Part shown: positions 1-8,567 of the stretch, piece by piece
How the letters are laid out: every line of letters starts with the position of its first letter
How positions within the stretch are numbered: the first letter of the stretch is position 1
Assembly: GCF_947491715.1 (NCBI RefSeq)
Contig: NZ_CANLKR010000003.1
Coordinates: forward strand, 151,011 to 215,010
Length of the DNA stretch: 64,000 nt
Source: an uncultured Shewanella sp.
GTDB lineage: Bacteria; Pseudomonadota; Gammaproteobacteria; Enterobacterales; Shewanellaceae
Reading direction: 5' to 3'
The notes under the pieces: generated by a model
Database searches by the model: none
What the model saw: the letters and a program-made list of their open reading frames with translations, nothing else
Told to the model about the DNA's origin: nothing
Translations under genes and position numbers: made by a program

Positions 1-723
1 ATCGGCAATCACTAACACTTCTGATGGGCCCGCAGGCATATCGATACTCACAAGAGTGCGAGGATCTTGGCTAACATTACGTTTAGCTTCAGTGACGAAG
101 CGATTTCCTGGGCCAAAGATTTTATCCACCTTAGGGACACTTTCTGTGCCAAAGGCGAGTGCCGCAATGGCTTGGGCACCACCGACTTGGTAAATCTCTT
201 TTATGCCGCAAGCCGTTGCCGCATAAACAATCGCATCATCGATTGGAGGGGGGCTAACAAGCACGCGTTGCTGACAACCCGCGATTTTAGCGGGAAGGGC
301 AAGCATCATGACGGTTGAAATGAGCGGAGCACTGCCGCCAGGAATATACAATCCGACTTTTTCAATGGCCTCAGAGCGAAGTTCACAGCGGATCCCATTA
401 GAGGCGATATCAATACTCTGAAACTGCTGAGCGCTATGAAAACGACTGATATTATCCATGGCGTGTTCAATGGCCGCTTTTAAGTTGTCACTCACATTGT
501 CAACGGCTTGTTGAATGACACTGTCATTGAGCTTAATAGTGTCTAAGGTGATACCATCAAATGCTTGGCTGTAATCACGCAAGGCTTGATCGCCTTGACT
601 GATCACGGTATTGATGATTTGACTGACATCTTGCTCGAGCTGCTGACTTTGCGTCATGGGCGAGCGTGTGAGTGCTTGGCGTTTTTTTGTATCAGATAAA
701 GATTGCCACGTTAGGATCTGCAT
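1..723 (-). CDS. hisD: Histidinol dehydrogenase, N-terminal 241 residues
   Basis: This gene is cut by the left edge of the window. HisD oxidises L-histidinol to L-histidine in two NAD-dependent steps, the last reactions of histidine synthesis, in the cytoplasm. Reading the minus strand from the ATG at 723 gives an open frame to base 1 that starts [16 protein letters not shown]. It contains the family motifs [20 protein letters not shown] and [12 protein letters not shown] in the expected order, and covers a little over half of the usual ~430 residues. It starts four bases after the hisG stop codon, so the two are translated as an operon, in the usual hisG-hisD order. No frame break is visible in the part present. 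Confidence 0.95.
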   Translation of the reverse strand, partial: MQILTWQSLSDTKKRQALTRSPMTQSQQLEQDVSQIINTVISQGDQALRDYSQAFDGITLDTIKLNDSVIQQAVDNVSDNLKAAIEHAMDNISRFHSAQQFQSIDIASNGIRCELRSEAIEKVGLYIPGGSAPLISTVMMLALPAKIAGCQQRVLVSPPPIDDAIVYAATACGIKEIYQVGGAQAIAALAFGTESVPKVDKIFGPGNRFVTEAKRNVSQDPRTLVSIDMPAGPSEVLVIAD

Positions 724-727
724 ACGC

Positions 728-1627
728 TTACCCCATCATTTTTTCGATTGGCATGACAAGAATGGAGCTGGCGCCCAACTGAGTTAAGGTTTCCATGGTA
801 TCCCAAAACAAATCTTCCGTGCTCACGACGTGGATAGCGACACGATTACTGTCATCATTGAGCGGTAAAATGGTAGGGTTTTCAGCTCCAGGTAGTAATG
901 AAACGATTTCATCTAATTTTTCGGTTGGCGCGTGCAGCAAAATATATTTGCTTTCTTTGGCGCGAACGACACCATTGATGCGTGAGAGGATTTTATTAAT
1001 TAAGGCTTGTTTATCGTTATCTTGTGTTTGGGTTGATTGAATTAAGCAAGCGGTAGAACGATAAATGACCTCGGTTTCGTATAAGCCGTTTGCTTCTAGT
1101 GTTGCGCCAGTAGAGACCAAATCACAAATACCGTCTGACAAGCCTGCACGAGGCGCGACTTCAACTGAGCCTTTGAGCATACAATCACGGTAGTTAATGC
1201 CTTTTTCTTGCATATAGCGGCGAAGTAAATTGGGGTAAGAGGTGGCAATGCGTAACCCTTCTAATGAGCTAGCATCTTGATAGTCAAATTCATTAGGCAC
1301 GGCTAGCGATAACCGGCAGGCACCGAAATCCAGTTGCCTTAGTTTATTAAAGAGGGCCGGTTTACCCAGCATTTCCCGTTCAATTTGTTCTTCTTCAAGG
1401 ACATTTTCGCCAATAAAACCAAGGTCAACCACACCGTCCATAATCAGACCTGGAATGTCATCGTCACGAACACGTAGTAAATCGATGGGCATGTTGTCAG
1501 CGTGTGCGATAAGACGTTGCTCGTTAATATTGAATTTTACGCCGCAGCTTTTCAATAACTTAAGTGACTCTTTTGATAGACGACCTGATTTTTGAATGGC
1601 GATACGTAAGCGATTTGACTCAGACAT
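728..1627 (-). CDS. hisG: ATP phosphoribosyltransferase (long form)
   Basis: HisG condenses ATP with PRPP, the first and feedback-controlled step of histidine synthesis. The 299-residue product has the length of the enterobacterial long form, with a catalytic half and a C-terminal ACT-like regulatory domain (about residues 225-299) that binds histidine. Visible family motifs are [11 protein letters not shown] at the start, DLGFIGENV near residue 70, and the PRPP-binding stretch [14 protein letters not shown] near residue 170. Because the long form has its own regulatory domain, a HisZ partner is not needed. The gene follows the hisL leader and attenuator and is four bases upstream of hisD. 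Confidence 0.97.
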   Translation of the reverse strand: MSESNRLRIAIQKSGRLSKESLKLLKSCGVKFNINEQRLIAHADNMPIDLLRVRDDDIPGLIMDGVVDLGFIGENVLEEEQIEREMLGKPALFNKLRQLDFGACRLSLAVPNEFDYQDASSLEGLRIATSYPNLLRRYMQEKGINYRDCMLKGSVEVAPRAGLSDGICDLVSTGATLEANGLYETEVIYRSTACLIQSTQTQDNDKQALINKILSRINGVVRAKESKYILLHAPTEKLDEIVSLLPGAENPTILPLNDDSNRVAIHVVSTEDLFWDTMETLTQLGASSILVMPIEKMMG

Positions 1628-1719
1628 AATACGTTCCTATGAACTTGATAATTAAGTGTTAAATTAAATTTTATACAATAAAAAAATACGCTAATCGTTT
1701 TTTATTAGGGGGCTTAAAA

Positions 1720-1757
1720 AGAAAAAACCCCCAGAATTTCTTCTGAGGGTTTTTGAA
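1720..1757 (-). terminator. Attenuator terminator of the his operon
   Basis: On the minus strand the arm AACCCTCAGAA pairs with TTCTGGGGGTT across a two-base loop, with one G-U-type pair, and is followed by a run of T. It sits between the HisL leader peptide and hisG, the place and form expected of the his attenuator. Upstream, minus-strand repeats of GAAGC/GCTTCC type within and after hisL could form the competing antiterminator stem; I did not fold these. Confidence 0.85.
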
Positions 1758-1811
1758 AGTATTAATCAACCGCCAGAAGGGATCATTCCTTCGGCAGTGA
1801 GCTTCCGAAGG

Positions 1812-1859
1812 CTACCGCTGATGATGGTGATGATGGATAGTGCTTGGAAGCTGTGTCAT
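1812..1859 (-). CDS. hisL: his operon leader peptide HisL
   Basis: This is a 15-residue leader peptide, MTQLPSTIHHHHHQR, read on the minus strand from the ATG at 1859 to the TAG at 1812. It has five consecutive histidine codons. In the classical mechanism, ribosome stalling at these codons when charged tRNA-His is scarce lets the antiterminator form, so transcription continues into hisG and hisD. The terminator lies about 60 bases downstream. The gene is far too short for ordinary ORF calling, but the peptide and its setting leave little doubt. Confidence 0.95.
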   Translation of the reverse strand: MTQLPSTIHHHHHQR

Positions 1860-2176
1860 GGTTAATTCTCTCATTAGTGGCTCGTTCAACGTACTAAGTC
1901 AACGAACCTAAATAGGGTCATGCTGAGGCGATTTAAAAAGAGGCGCAAGAAACAAAGTTCAAGTGCTTCGCGTCAGCGTTAATTTAAGGTAGTCACTTTT
2001 TCTGATGATTGCAACAACTAATTTTCGCTCATGAAGAAATGCGTATTTAAGCGAGTTTATTGGGCCAAAATACCTAAAAATAAGCATTTAAAATTACTGT
2101 TAAGAAACAACTTTGTTACAACCTTTGTACTTGTGATATGCCTGTAGATCAGGATAATACGTTTTTCTGTCGTTAA
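1860..2176. other. Divergent intergenic region between hisL and yoaA
   Basis: This stretch must hold the minus-strand his promoter and the plus-strand yoaA promoter. On the minus strand TTGACT (plus positions about 1897-1902) could be a -35 element, but no strong -10 follows at the ideal distance. I see no gene or repeat in it. Confidence 0.5.
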
Positions 2177-4120
2177 TTGAGAGTATTTATTGTTTTGACC
2201 CGTCAACTTGCCAAGCAAAGTCTTGCCGTTTTTTCCAAAGCCGGCTTGCTTGCTCAACATATTCCAAATTATCGTGTGAGAGATGCTCAGTGCAAGATGA
2301 CAGAAGCGGTAAGTGGAGCGTTAAAAGGGACTGAGCCTTTAGTGGTGGAGGCGGGAACCGGAATAGGAAAAACCTTTGCTTACTTAGTCCCTGCTTTGCT
2401 TAGTGGGCAGCAAGTGATCATTAGTACGGGAACAAAAAATTTGCAAGAGCAGCTTGTTTATCAAGATATTCCCGCTCTACTTTCCATACTGAAGTTAACC
2501 CCTAAAGTGGCTTTATTAAAAGGTCGCAGTAATTATCTCTGCCAACTAAAGTTATTTGAATTATTAAGGGATCCTCAGTTTATCCCCCCTGAGCACTTAG
2601 ATGATATTTTGCGTATTCATCAATGGGCGGATAAAACGAGAGATGGTGATCTGGGTGGATTAACCGCGGTATCAGAGTTTTCACCGTCATTGGATAAAGT
2701 GCGTAGCCAAAAGGAAGGTTGCAGTGGGCAAGATTGCCAGTATTTTGATGTGTGTTTTACGCGTAAGGCTCGTTTGCGTACGTTAGATGCCAACATTATT
2801 GTGGTTAATCATCATTTATTTTTTGCTGATAAGCTATTGCAAGAGGCCACGCTTAATACCTTATTGCCTAATGCGGACGCGGTTATTTTTGATGAGGCGC
2901 ATCAGTTACCAGATATGACTTTCTCGTATTTAGGCCAACAATTATCAATGAGTTATTTGACTCGACTACTTAATTTGATTGCACATATACAGCGTCAAAG
3001 TCTTGGAGATACCGCGCAGATAGCGCGTTTAGCGATGGCTTGCTCTGAAACGTTATCGGATTGGCAAAACTCAGTAAGAGAGCGTGGCGTTACTGATGGA
3101 AAGCACTTGATGTCAGATAAAGCGTTAGCTCAGTCTGCAGGCCGCTTATTAGACTCCCTTGGTGAGTTAGTTGCATTGCTCGCAAGACATGAAGAACGCA
3201 GTTATGCTTTAGATAATCAAGCGAAAAAATTTACTGTATTCGAGGGTAAATTACGTTCATTTTTTGAATGTAATCATCCTCAATTATTGTATCGTATTGA
3301 TTGTTCAAAGCCTGATCTTCGCTTGATGATGACACCGAAGAACATTGCTGGAGAATGTCAAAAAATCTTTAACGGACAAACCCATTGGATATTGACTTCC
3401 GCGACCTTGCAGATGAATCAAACATTGGATGTGTTTTGTCAATCTTTAGGATTAGTTAACGCCCAACAGCTCTTATTAGAGAGTCCTTTTAATTATCAAA
3501 AACAAGCGATATTTTGCGTTCCACGCCATTTAGCCAATGTCAATAATGAAGGGCTTGCCGTCAAGCAGATGCGCGATATTTGCACTCAGGCTATTCAGGC
3601 AGCGAAAGGGCGCACGTTTATTTTATTGACTAGCCATCGAATGTTAGAAAAACTGGCACAAGCACTCTACCATTGTGTTGATTATCCTATTTTGGTGCAA
3701 GGGCAAGATAGCAAACAAGGTTTACTGAAAAAGTTTAGACAACTAGGTAATGCTGTTTTACTAGGAACAGGGGCTTTTTGGGAAGGGGTTGATGTTAAAG
3801 GTAAACGATTAAGCTGTGTCATCATTGAGCGTTTGCCTTTTGTGTCTCCTGATGACAAGGTGTTTCGTACTCGATTACAATCGATGGGTGATATCGCTCA
3901 AGATCCCTTCATGGATATTGCTTTGCCTAAAGCCATTATATCGTTAAATCAAGGTGTAGGTAGGCTTATTCGTGATGAAAAAGACAGTGGAGTATTGATA
4001 TTGTGTGACAACCGCATTGTTAATCGAGATTATGGGCAGGCTTTTTTACATTCTTTACCGCCCATGACTCGTACGCGAGATTTAGATAAAGCACTTCAAT
4101 TTTTATCAAAAATAAAATAG
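2177..4120 (+). CDS. yoaA: YoaA/DinG-family ATP-dependent DNA helicase
   Basis: This is a superfamily 2 helicase of the XPD/DinG group, closest in layout to E. coli YoaA, which works with HolC in tolerance of replication damage. Walker A is AGTGIGKT (about residue 60) and Walker B is the DEAH box in VIFDEAHQ (about residue 240). Four cysteines in the order NYLCQ, EGCSG, QDCQ and DVCF fit the 4Fe-4S cluster of this group. The C-terminal helicase part contains LTSATLQ, LLGTGAFWEGVD and QGVGRLIRDE. The start is uncertain: there is no ATG, and TTG codons at 2177 and 2195 are both possible. At about 640 residues it is the normal length. It stands alone, with a convergent neighbour downstream. Confidence 0.9.
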   Translation: MRVFIVLTRQLAKQSLAVFSKAGLLAQHIPNYRVRDAQCKMTEAVSGALKGTEPLVVEAGTGIGKTFAYLVPALLSGQQVIISTGTKNLQEQLVYQDIPALLSILKLTPKVALLKGRSNYLCQLKLFELLRDPQFIPPEHLDDILRIHQWADKTRDGDLGGLTAVSEFSPSLDKVRSQKEGCSGQDCQYFDVCFTRKARLRTLDANIIVVNHHLFFADKLLQEATLNTLLPNADAVIFDEAHQLPDMTFSYLGQQLSMSYLTRLLNLIAHIQRQSLGDTAQIARLAMACSETLSDWQNSVRERGVTDGKHLMSDKALAQSAGRLLDSLGELVALLARHEERSYALDNQAKKFTVFEGKLRSFFECNHPQLLYRIDCSKPDLRLMMTPKNIAGECQKIFNGQTHWILTSATLQMNQTLDVFCQSLGLVNAQQLLLESPFNYQKQAIFCVPRHLANVNNEGLAVKQMRDICTQAIQAAKGRTFILLTSHRMLEKLAQALYHCVDYPILVQGQDSKQGLLKKFRQLGNAVLLGTGAFWEGVDVKGKRLSCVIIERLPFVSPDDKVFRTRLQSMGDIAQDPFMDIALPKAIISLNQGVGRLIRDEKDSGVLILCDNRIVNRDYGQAFLHSLPPMTRTRDLDKALQFLSKIK

Positions 4121-4134
4121 TGTGCTATTGAGTA

Positions 4135-5502
4135 TTATTCACAAAACAGTTGCTCCTCTCCTAGTAAGCAAGCTTCGATTTCTCGGCCTTCTACATCCCG
4201 AAAACTTAAGCGCCAATCATTTTTTTCGTCACTTTCCATGATGATAAAACCGTATTGATATAAGACTTTTGATTGCTTTATGGCCATGCTATCTATTTGG
4301 ATAGCTTTAGGGGTGCGAGAGATGAGCATACTTCCTCCATTACCAGCGATAACTTGGGTAGGGCGGTTTCCATCAAAGTTGAGTATTTCAGCTAGATGAA
4401 TATGGCCACTAATAATTAAGTTAATGAATGTAGATAGAGAAGATGTTTTTACTGCAGTTTGTAATTCAGATGTTTGTTTAGTAAGGCGGGTGCCAGTATC
4501 ACTGGCACCAAATCCCCAAAAGGGTCGATGACTTAATAGCCAGGCGGGTTTGTTATATTGGGGATTTAATGTGTCTAGTTGTTTTGAAAAAGCGGGTGCT
4601 AAAGATTTATGTTGTTTATCCTTGACACTAGCGCTGTCGATAATCCCTAATTGTAACGATGCCAAGTTAATAAACCAAGGAGGGGTGCTGAGCTGGCAGG
4701 TATCGGGTTCTGAACGCGGGGAGAGAAAGCGAAACCAGCCTATTCCTGCTTTATCACAACCCTCATGGTTACCGCGTAAAAATATAAAGGGAGCGGTTTG
4801 TAACATGGGTGCTGCGGGTGTAAACCAGTCTGCATCCCAGGTGGATTGATTATGGCCAAAGGGACTGCCACTGCATCCTGCGTTACCTTTTGGGCAAGCG
4901 ACTTCGCGGTAAATATAATCACCTGTGTGAATAATGAGATCTGGATTGTATTGGGCTATGCGAGTGGCGATATGGGCAAAAGGCCAAATACTGGTATTAT
5001 TACAGGCTTGATAGTGTTGCTGCCCTCCAGAGAGTCGACACCCAGTATCACCGATCAATACAATACGCTTAGGTTGAGGGATTGCAGGCGTCAGTACAAT
5101 ATCTTTTAAGGTAATAATATTTGCGTTATCTGGAATATGGGCACTGCATACTCGTGTTGGAAAATCTGGGGTCGGTTTTGTACGAACTTGCATGCTTAAT
5201 GTGAGGCCATCGACATTGACATGGGGGCAAGGATCTTGGCTTTGAGAATCTAATCGATTGTTTGACGCCGACAATAAGGCGTTAACTTTGGAGCTGACAG
5301 TTTCATTCGTATCGGTTTGTTCTACTTCAGTATTTGATTTTAGCGTGCCAATTTGTGTAGAGATGAGTGCGCGTACTTCTAATCCTTGCTCGGTATATTG
5401 TAGCCAAGCTGAGCTGGGAATAGGATCGGCAACAGCATGAAAGGAATAAAGGTTGAAATAAAGAAATAAAGTACCAATAGTGAGAAGGGAGAAGTTTCGC
5501 AT
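4135..5502 (-). CDS. Secreted calcineurin-like metallophosphoesterase
   Basis: The 455-residue product begins with a signal peptide (about residues 1-25, ending AVADP) and is probably exported. The metal-binding motifs of calcineurin-like phosphoesterases appear in order: LIGDTG (about residue 150), HTGDY (about 195), RGNHE (about 245), LLSHRPFWG, and SGHIH (about 365). The physiological substrate cannot be read from the sequence. The ends outside the catalytic domain are distinctive: SAWLQYT just after the signal peptide, and a C-terminal stretch of about 40 residues running from YQYGF to LFCE. Both ends recur in the short protein encoded immediately upstream on the same strand. Confidence 0.85.
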   Translation of the reverse strand: MRNFSLLTIGTLFLYFNLYSFHAVADPIPSSAWLQYTEQGLEVRALISTQIGTLKSNTEVEQTDTNETVSSKVNALLSASNNRLDSQSQDPCPHVNVDGLTLSMQVRTKPTPDFPTRVCSAHIPDNANIITLKDIVLTPAIPQPKRIVLIGDTGCRLSGGQQHYQACNNTSIWPFAHIATRIAQYNPDLIIHTGDYIYREVACPKGNAGCSGSPFGHNQSTWDADWFTPAAPMLQTAPFIFLRGNHEGCDKAGIGWFRFLSPRSEPDTCQLSTPPWFINLASLQLGIIDSASVKDKQHKSLAPAFSKQLDTLNPQYNKPAWLLSHRPFWGFGASDTGTRLTKQTSELQTAVKTSSLSTFINLIISGHIHLAEILNFDGNRPTQVIAGNGGSMLISRTPKAIQIDSMAIKQSKVLYQYGFIIMESDEKNDWRLSFRDVEGREIEACLLGEEQLFCE

Positions 5503-5620
5503 AGTAAAGGTCCTTTTATCGTATCATATTGTACTGTTAGACTTATTTTCCTCATAATGATTGATGACAAGTGTCTTCAAGAGGCTTGGGTCTATCTAAG
5601 CTTAGTGCAACAAAATGAGT

Positions 5621-5824
5621 TCAACAAAATAAGCTTTTAGCAGTCAATGTACATTGCACCAGTTCATCGCCTACGAGATCCCTTAAACTGACCATCCACT
5701 GATTATTTTTTAATTTATTCAACACAATCAAGCCATATTCTGGTGTATATTGCAGCCAGGCTGAAGCGTGTTGTTGTGTGGCGAACACGCTCAGAAAGGG
5801 ACATAAGAAAATCAAAACGGTCAA
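5621..5824 (-). CDS. 67-residue secreted protein matching the ends of the neighbouring phosphoesterase
   Basis: The product has a short signal peptide (about residues 1-17, FLSVFATQQ) and then SAWLQYT, identical to the segment that starts the mature metallophosphoesterase encoded 118 bases downstream. Its last 38 residues (YGLIV to SLFC) align without gaps with the last 38 of that enzyme, with about 14 identities including W, RD, G, E, C and LFC. The whole catalytic domain is therefore absent. It may be an internally deleted duplicate, or a small domain that the enzyme carries split by its catalytic insert. Its start at 5824 gives a reasonable signal sequence. Function unknown. Confidence 0.6.
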   Translation of the reverse strand: MTVLIFLCPFLSVFATQQHASAWLQYTPEYGLIVLNKLKNNQWMVSLRDLVGDELVQCTLTAKSLFC

Positions 5825-5901
5825 TAATTGAAAGCCTGTTTATTCCAGCTGGATAATGCATCATGAGCTATCACAGGTACATTTAAAAAAGGAGCGGATC
5901 T

Positions 5902-6123
5902 ATGCGCACATTTACCTTTAAGGTTAATTTTAGTTATCACGAGTTTATGCCTTTTTATCAAGGGAAAATTAACAATATTGAAGTGAGGGATAGGGAGCAG
6001 CAAGTGATTTGGATTAATGGTCGACATTTCAGGCCTTTTTTGACATTAAATGGCGTTAACGGTCTGTTTAAACTCACATTAAGCCAACGAGGCGATATTA
6101 TTTCCTTAAATAAATTAGAGTAA
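5902..6123 (+). CDS. DUF2835 family protein
   Basis: This 73-residue protein starts with ATG behind a strong ribosome site (aaaaaaggagcgg). Its pattern, FKVNFSYHEFMPFYQGKINN, then a short basic linker, RHFRPFLTLNGVNG, and a terminal FKLTLSQRGDIISLNKL, is that of DUF2835, a small uncharacterised family common in marine gammaproteobacteria and pseudomonads. There is no signal peptide or membrane segment. It seems to be transcribed alone, and its role is unknown. Confidence 0.85.
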   Translation: MRTFTFKVNFSYHEFMPFYQGKINNIEVRDREQQVIWINGRHFRPFLTLNGVNGLFKLTLSQRGDIISLNKLE

Positions 6124-6435
6124 TTACTCCAAACGGTTGATTCATTTTTTGTACGAATAAGTCGCTATTCGTTTATCTGTTTAACTGTATGTTATTTATG
6201 CATTTGTTGTTTTTTTTATTTTTTCTTTGTTTGTTCATTTTTACATCATTTAAATGTTAGATATATATTTCATCGCTTCAATAAGTCTTCCCTCATATTT
6301 CTTTTCATCGATTTTTCAAATTCTTATCTTGCCCATTGGGTGAAAATATTGTAACAATTGCGTTACCTGCTGGATAATAATATGTTTAAAAACTCTTAAT
6401 AACAAATAAGCAGCAGGTTATGGAGAGAAGTCATC
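6124..6435. other. Leader and promoter region of the DUF1302 cluster
   Basis: This AT-rich stretch contains no gene. It holds an inverted repeat GTAAC-N6-GTTAC at 6351-6366 that could be an operator. It also holds an 8-base inverted repeat, ACCTGCTG at 6365-6372 and CAGCAGGT at 6411-6418, whose second arm ends about 18 bases before the DUF1302 start and could fold over the ribosome site. Promoter-like TTGCGT and TATGTT hexamers lie between the arms. Confidence 0.45.
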
Positions 6436-8496
6436 ATGCAAGAAAGTAGAAGGATTTTTAATCGCTCTGTACTCGCGATCACTGTGATATCAGCTATAGG
6501 AATGTCACTACCTGCTAGCGCCATTTCTTTTAATTGGGGAGAGGTTGATGGAACCTTTGATTCCACATTTTCAGCAGGCGCCAGTTGGCGCACACAAGAA
6601 CGTAATTGGAATGATCAAATTGGTAAGGTGAATCACCCTCGTTTTGATTGGACGGGTTATTCGGCGTTCACGGGGAACACCATTTATACGCCAGCCCAGA
6701 TTTGGTCTCAACCTGGTTCTTTTTCCAGTAATGGCGATTTAAGTAATTTACTTTACTCTCAAGGTGATACTACCTCAGAAATGGTTAAAGGTTTGCATGA
6801 GTTGTCATTGAATTATGATAATTATGGTTTGTTTGTTCGTGGAATGTACTTTTACGACAGAGTGCTGGTGGAAAGTGATTTTGAATTTACCGATCCCTTA
6901 ACGGGTAAATCCTATGATGCCTGCGCTGACAGTAAGGCATCTGAAGTGCAATGTAAGGATATTCGTTTATTAGATGCTTTTGTTTACGCGAACTTTGATT
7001 TAAATCAAGGACAGAATCCACTGGCTATTCGTGTCGGTCAGCAGGTGGTGTCTTGGGGGGAGAGTACGTTAATTGCCCATGGGATAGGCGTCATTAATCC
7101 AGTCGATTTAAATATTCTCAATGCCCCGGGAGCTGAATTAAAAGAAGCTTATCGCCCCCAAGGCATGGTGTGGGGATCCCTCGGGATCACCAATGAATTA
7201 TCGGTAGAAGCTTTTTATCAATATGATTGGCAAGAGGTGTGGGTCCCGACATCAGGTTCCTTCTTTTCCACCAACGATTTTGCCGGATTCGGCGGCTACC
7301 ACCAAAATGCTCAGCTTGGCTTTAATGCGAATCCAGATATGAACATTGATTTTTTACTATCTGAATACAATGACTTTTTGGCGCTTATGGCTTCAGGTAG
7401 TTTAACCCCTGAGCAATTAGTGCAATATGCATTGGCTTATCCCACCAAAGCCACCTTAGTGAAAGATAGCCAGTCTGCGAGTAATGATGGTCAGTGGGGG
7501 GTCAAGTTGGGTTATTATGCGCCAGAATTAGGGGAAACGGAATTTGGCTTATATTACATGAATTATCACAGTCGTCGCCCATTAATCAGTGGAACCACGG
7601 CCAATTTCACCGCCGAAGCGGTGGTCAAAGATCTGGCTTATTTAGGGGGTTTAGCCCTTGATGGCACGACTATGGGACGCAGCGATTTATTAAATTTAGA
7701 GACGTTTTCAAAGGCACAAATTGTTTACCCTGAGGATATTCAACTCATTGGTTTGAGTTTTAATACATTAGTGGGTGATACATCGGTTGCTGGTGAAATC
7801 GCTCATCGTTTGGATGAGCCGTTACAAATCGATGATGTGGAGTTGTTGTTTGCGGCGATGCCACAGCAACTTGCCAATGTGGATCCTTCACTGCCTTATT
7901 ATCGAGCCGATCTTGATGGGGTATCTCAAATGGAGGTGGTTGAACCTGGCGAAACGGCGAATGGCTACATTCGTACCGATACCACTCAAGCACAAATGAC
8001 TTTTACTCATGTTTTCGGCCCTGCTTTAGGTAATGATGGCGTCACGGCGTTAGCAGAAGTGGGCGGCATTTGGATCCATGATATGCCAGGGTTTAATGAG
8101 CTGCGCCTCAATGGACCTGGTACGGCGAATTCTGGCGGTAATCCTGATATGCCCGGGATTATTAGAGTGTTGCATGACGGTCCTGAAACCAATCCTTTTC
8201 CCACTGACTTTGCTTGGGGTTATCGTGTTTTATTTAAGACCGACTATAACAATATTTTTGCCGGTGTGAATATGTCACCGCGCATTATTTTCTCTCATGA
8301 TGTAGAAGGCATCACGCCGGATCCACTTTATTTGTTTACTGAAGATAAAAAGTCTATAGGGCTCGGAATCGGGTTTGACTACCAAAGTAGTTGGGCTGCT
8401 GATTTATCTTATAACACGTATTTTGACGGCGTTGGTACGACAAATACGCTAGAAGATAGGGATTATATTTCATTTAACATTAAATATTCCATATAA
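6436..8496 (+). CDS. DUF1302 family outer-membrane protein
   Basis: The 686-residue product starts with a signal peptide (SLPASA at about residues 24-29) followed by the DUF1302 hallmark ISFNWGEVDGTFDSTFSAG. Alternating aromatic and polar residues throughout and a C-terminal strand ending in ISFNIKYSI suggest a beta-barrel in the outer membrane. Family members typically sit beside DUF1329 proteins and MMPL/RND transporters, as here, and have been proposed to act in moving hydrophobic molecules across the envelope; the cargo is unknown. It is the first gene of a four-gene, same-strand cluster. Confidence 0.85.
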   Translation: MQESRRIFNRSVLAITVISAIGMSLPASAISFNWGEVDGTFDSTFSAGASWRTQERNWNDQIGKVNHPRFDWTGYSAFTGNTIYTPAQIWSQPGSFSSNGDLSNLLYSQGDTTSEMVKGLHELSLNYDNYGLFVRGMYFYDRVLVESDFEFTDPLTGKSYDACADSKASEVQCKDIRLLDAFVYANFDLNQGQNPLAIRVGQQVVSWGESTLIAHGIGVINPVDLNILNAPGAELKEAYRPQGMVWGSLGITNELSVEAFYQYDWQEVWVPTSGSFFSTNDFAGFGGYHQNAQLGFNANPDMNIDFLLSEYNDFLALMASGSLTPEQLVQYALAYPTKATLVKDSQSASNDGQWGVKLGYYAPELGETEFGLYYMNYHSRRPLISGTTANFTAEAVVKDLAYLGGLALDGTTMGRSDLLNLETFSKAQIVYPEDIQLIGLSFNTLVGDTSVAGEIAHRLDEPLQIDDVELLFAAMPQQLANVDPSLPYYRADLDGVSQMEVVEPGETANGYIRTDTTQAQMTFTHVFGPALGNDGVTALAEVGGIWIHDMPGFNELRLNGPGTANSGGNPDMPGIIRVLHDGPETNPFPTDFAWGYRVLFKTDYNNIFAGVNMSPRIIFSHDVEGITPDPLYLFTEDKKSIGLGIGFDYQSSWAADLSYNTYFDGVGTTNTLEDRDYISFNIKYSI

Positions 8497-8567
8497 ACAC
8501 TTGAAAGTTAGCAGGTATCACTCAGGGCATTTAATCATGTGCTGGGTGTAAAAATAAGGACATCAGT

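Noticed and set aside
67..318. Open frame of 83 codons on the plus strand
   Set aside because: It lies fully inside hisD on the opposite strand, and its sequence matches no family; it is a shadow frame.
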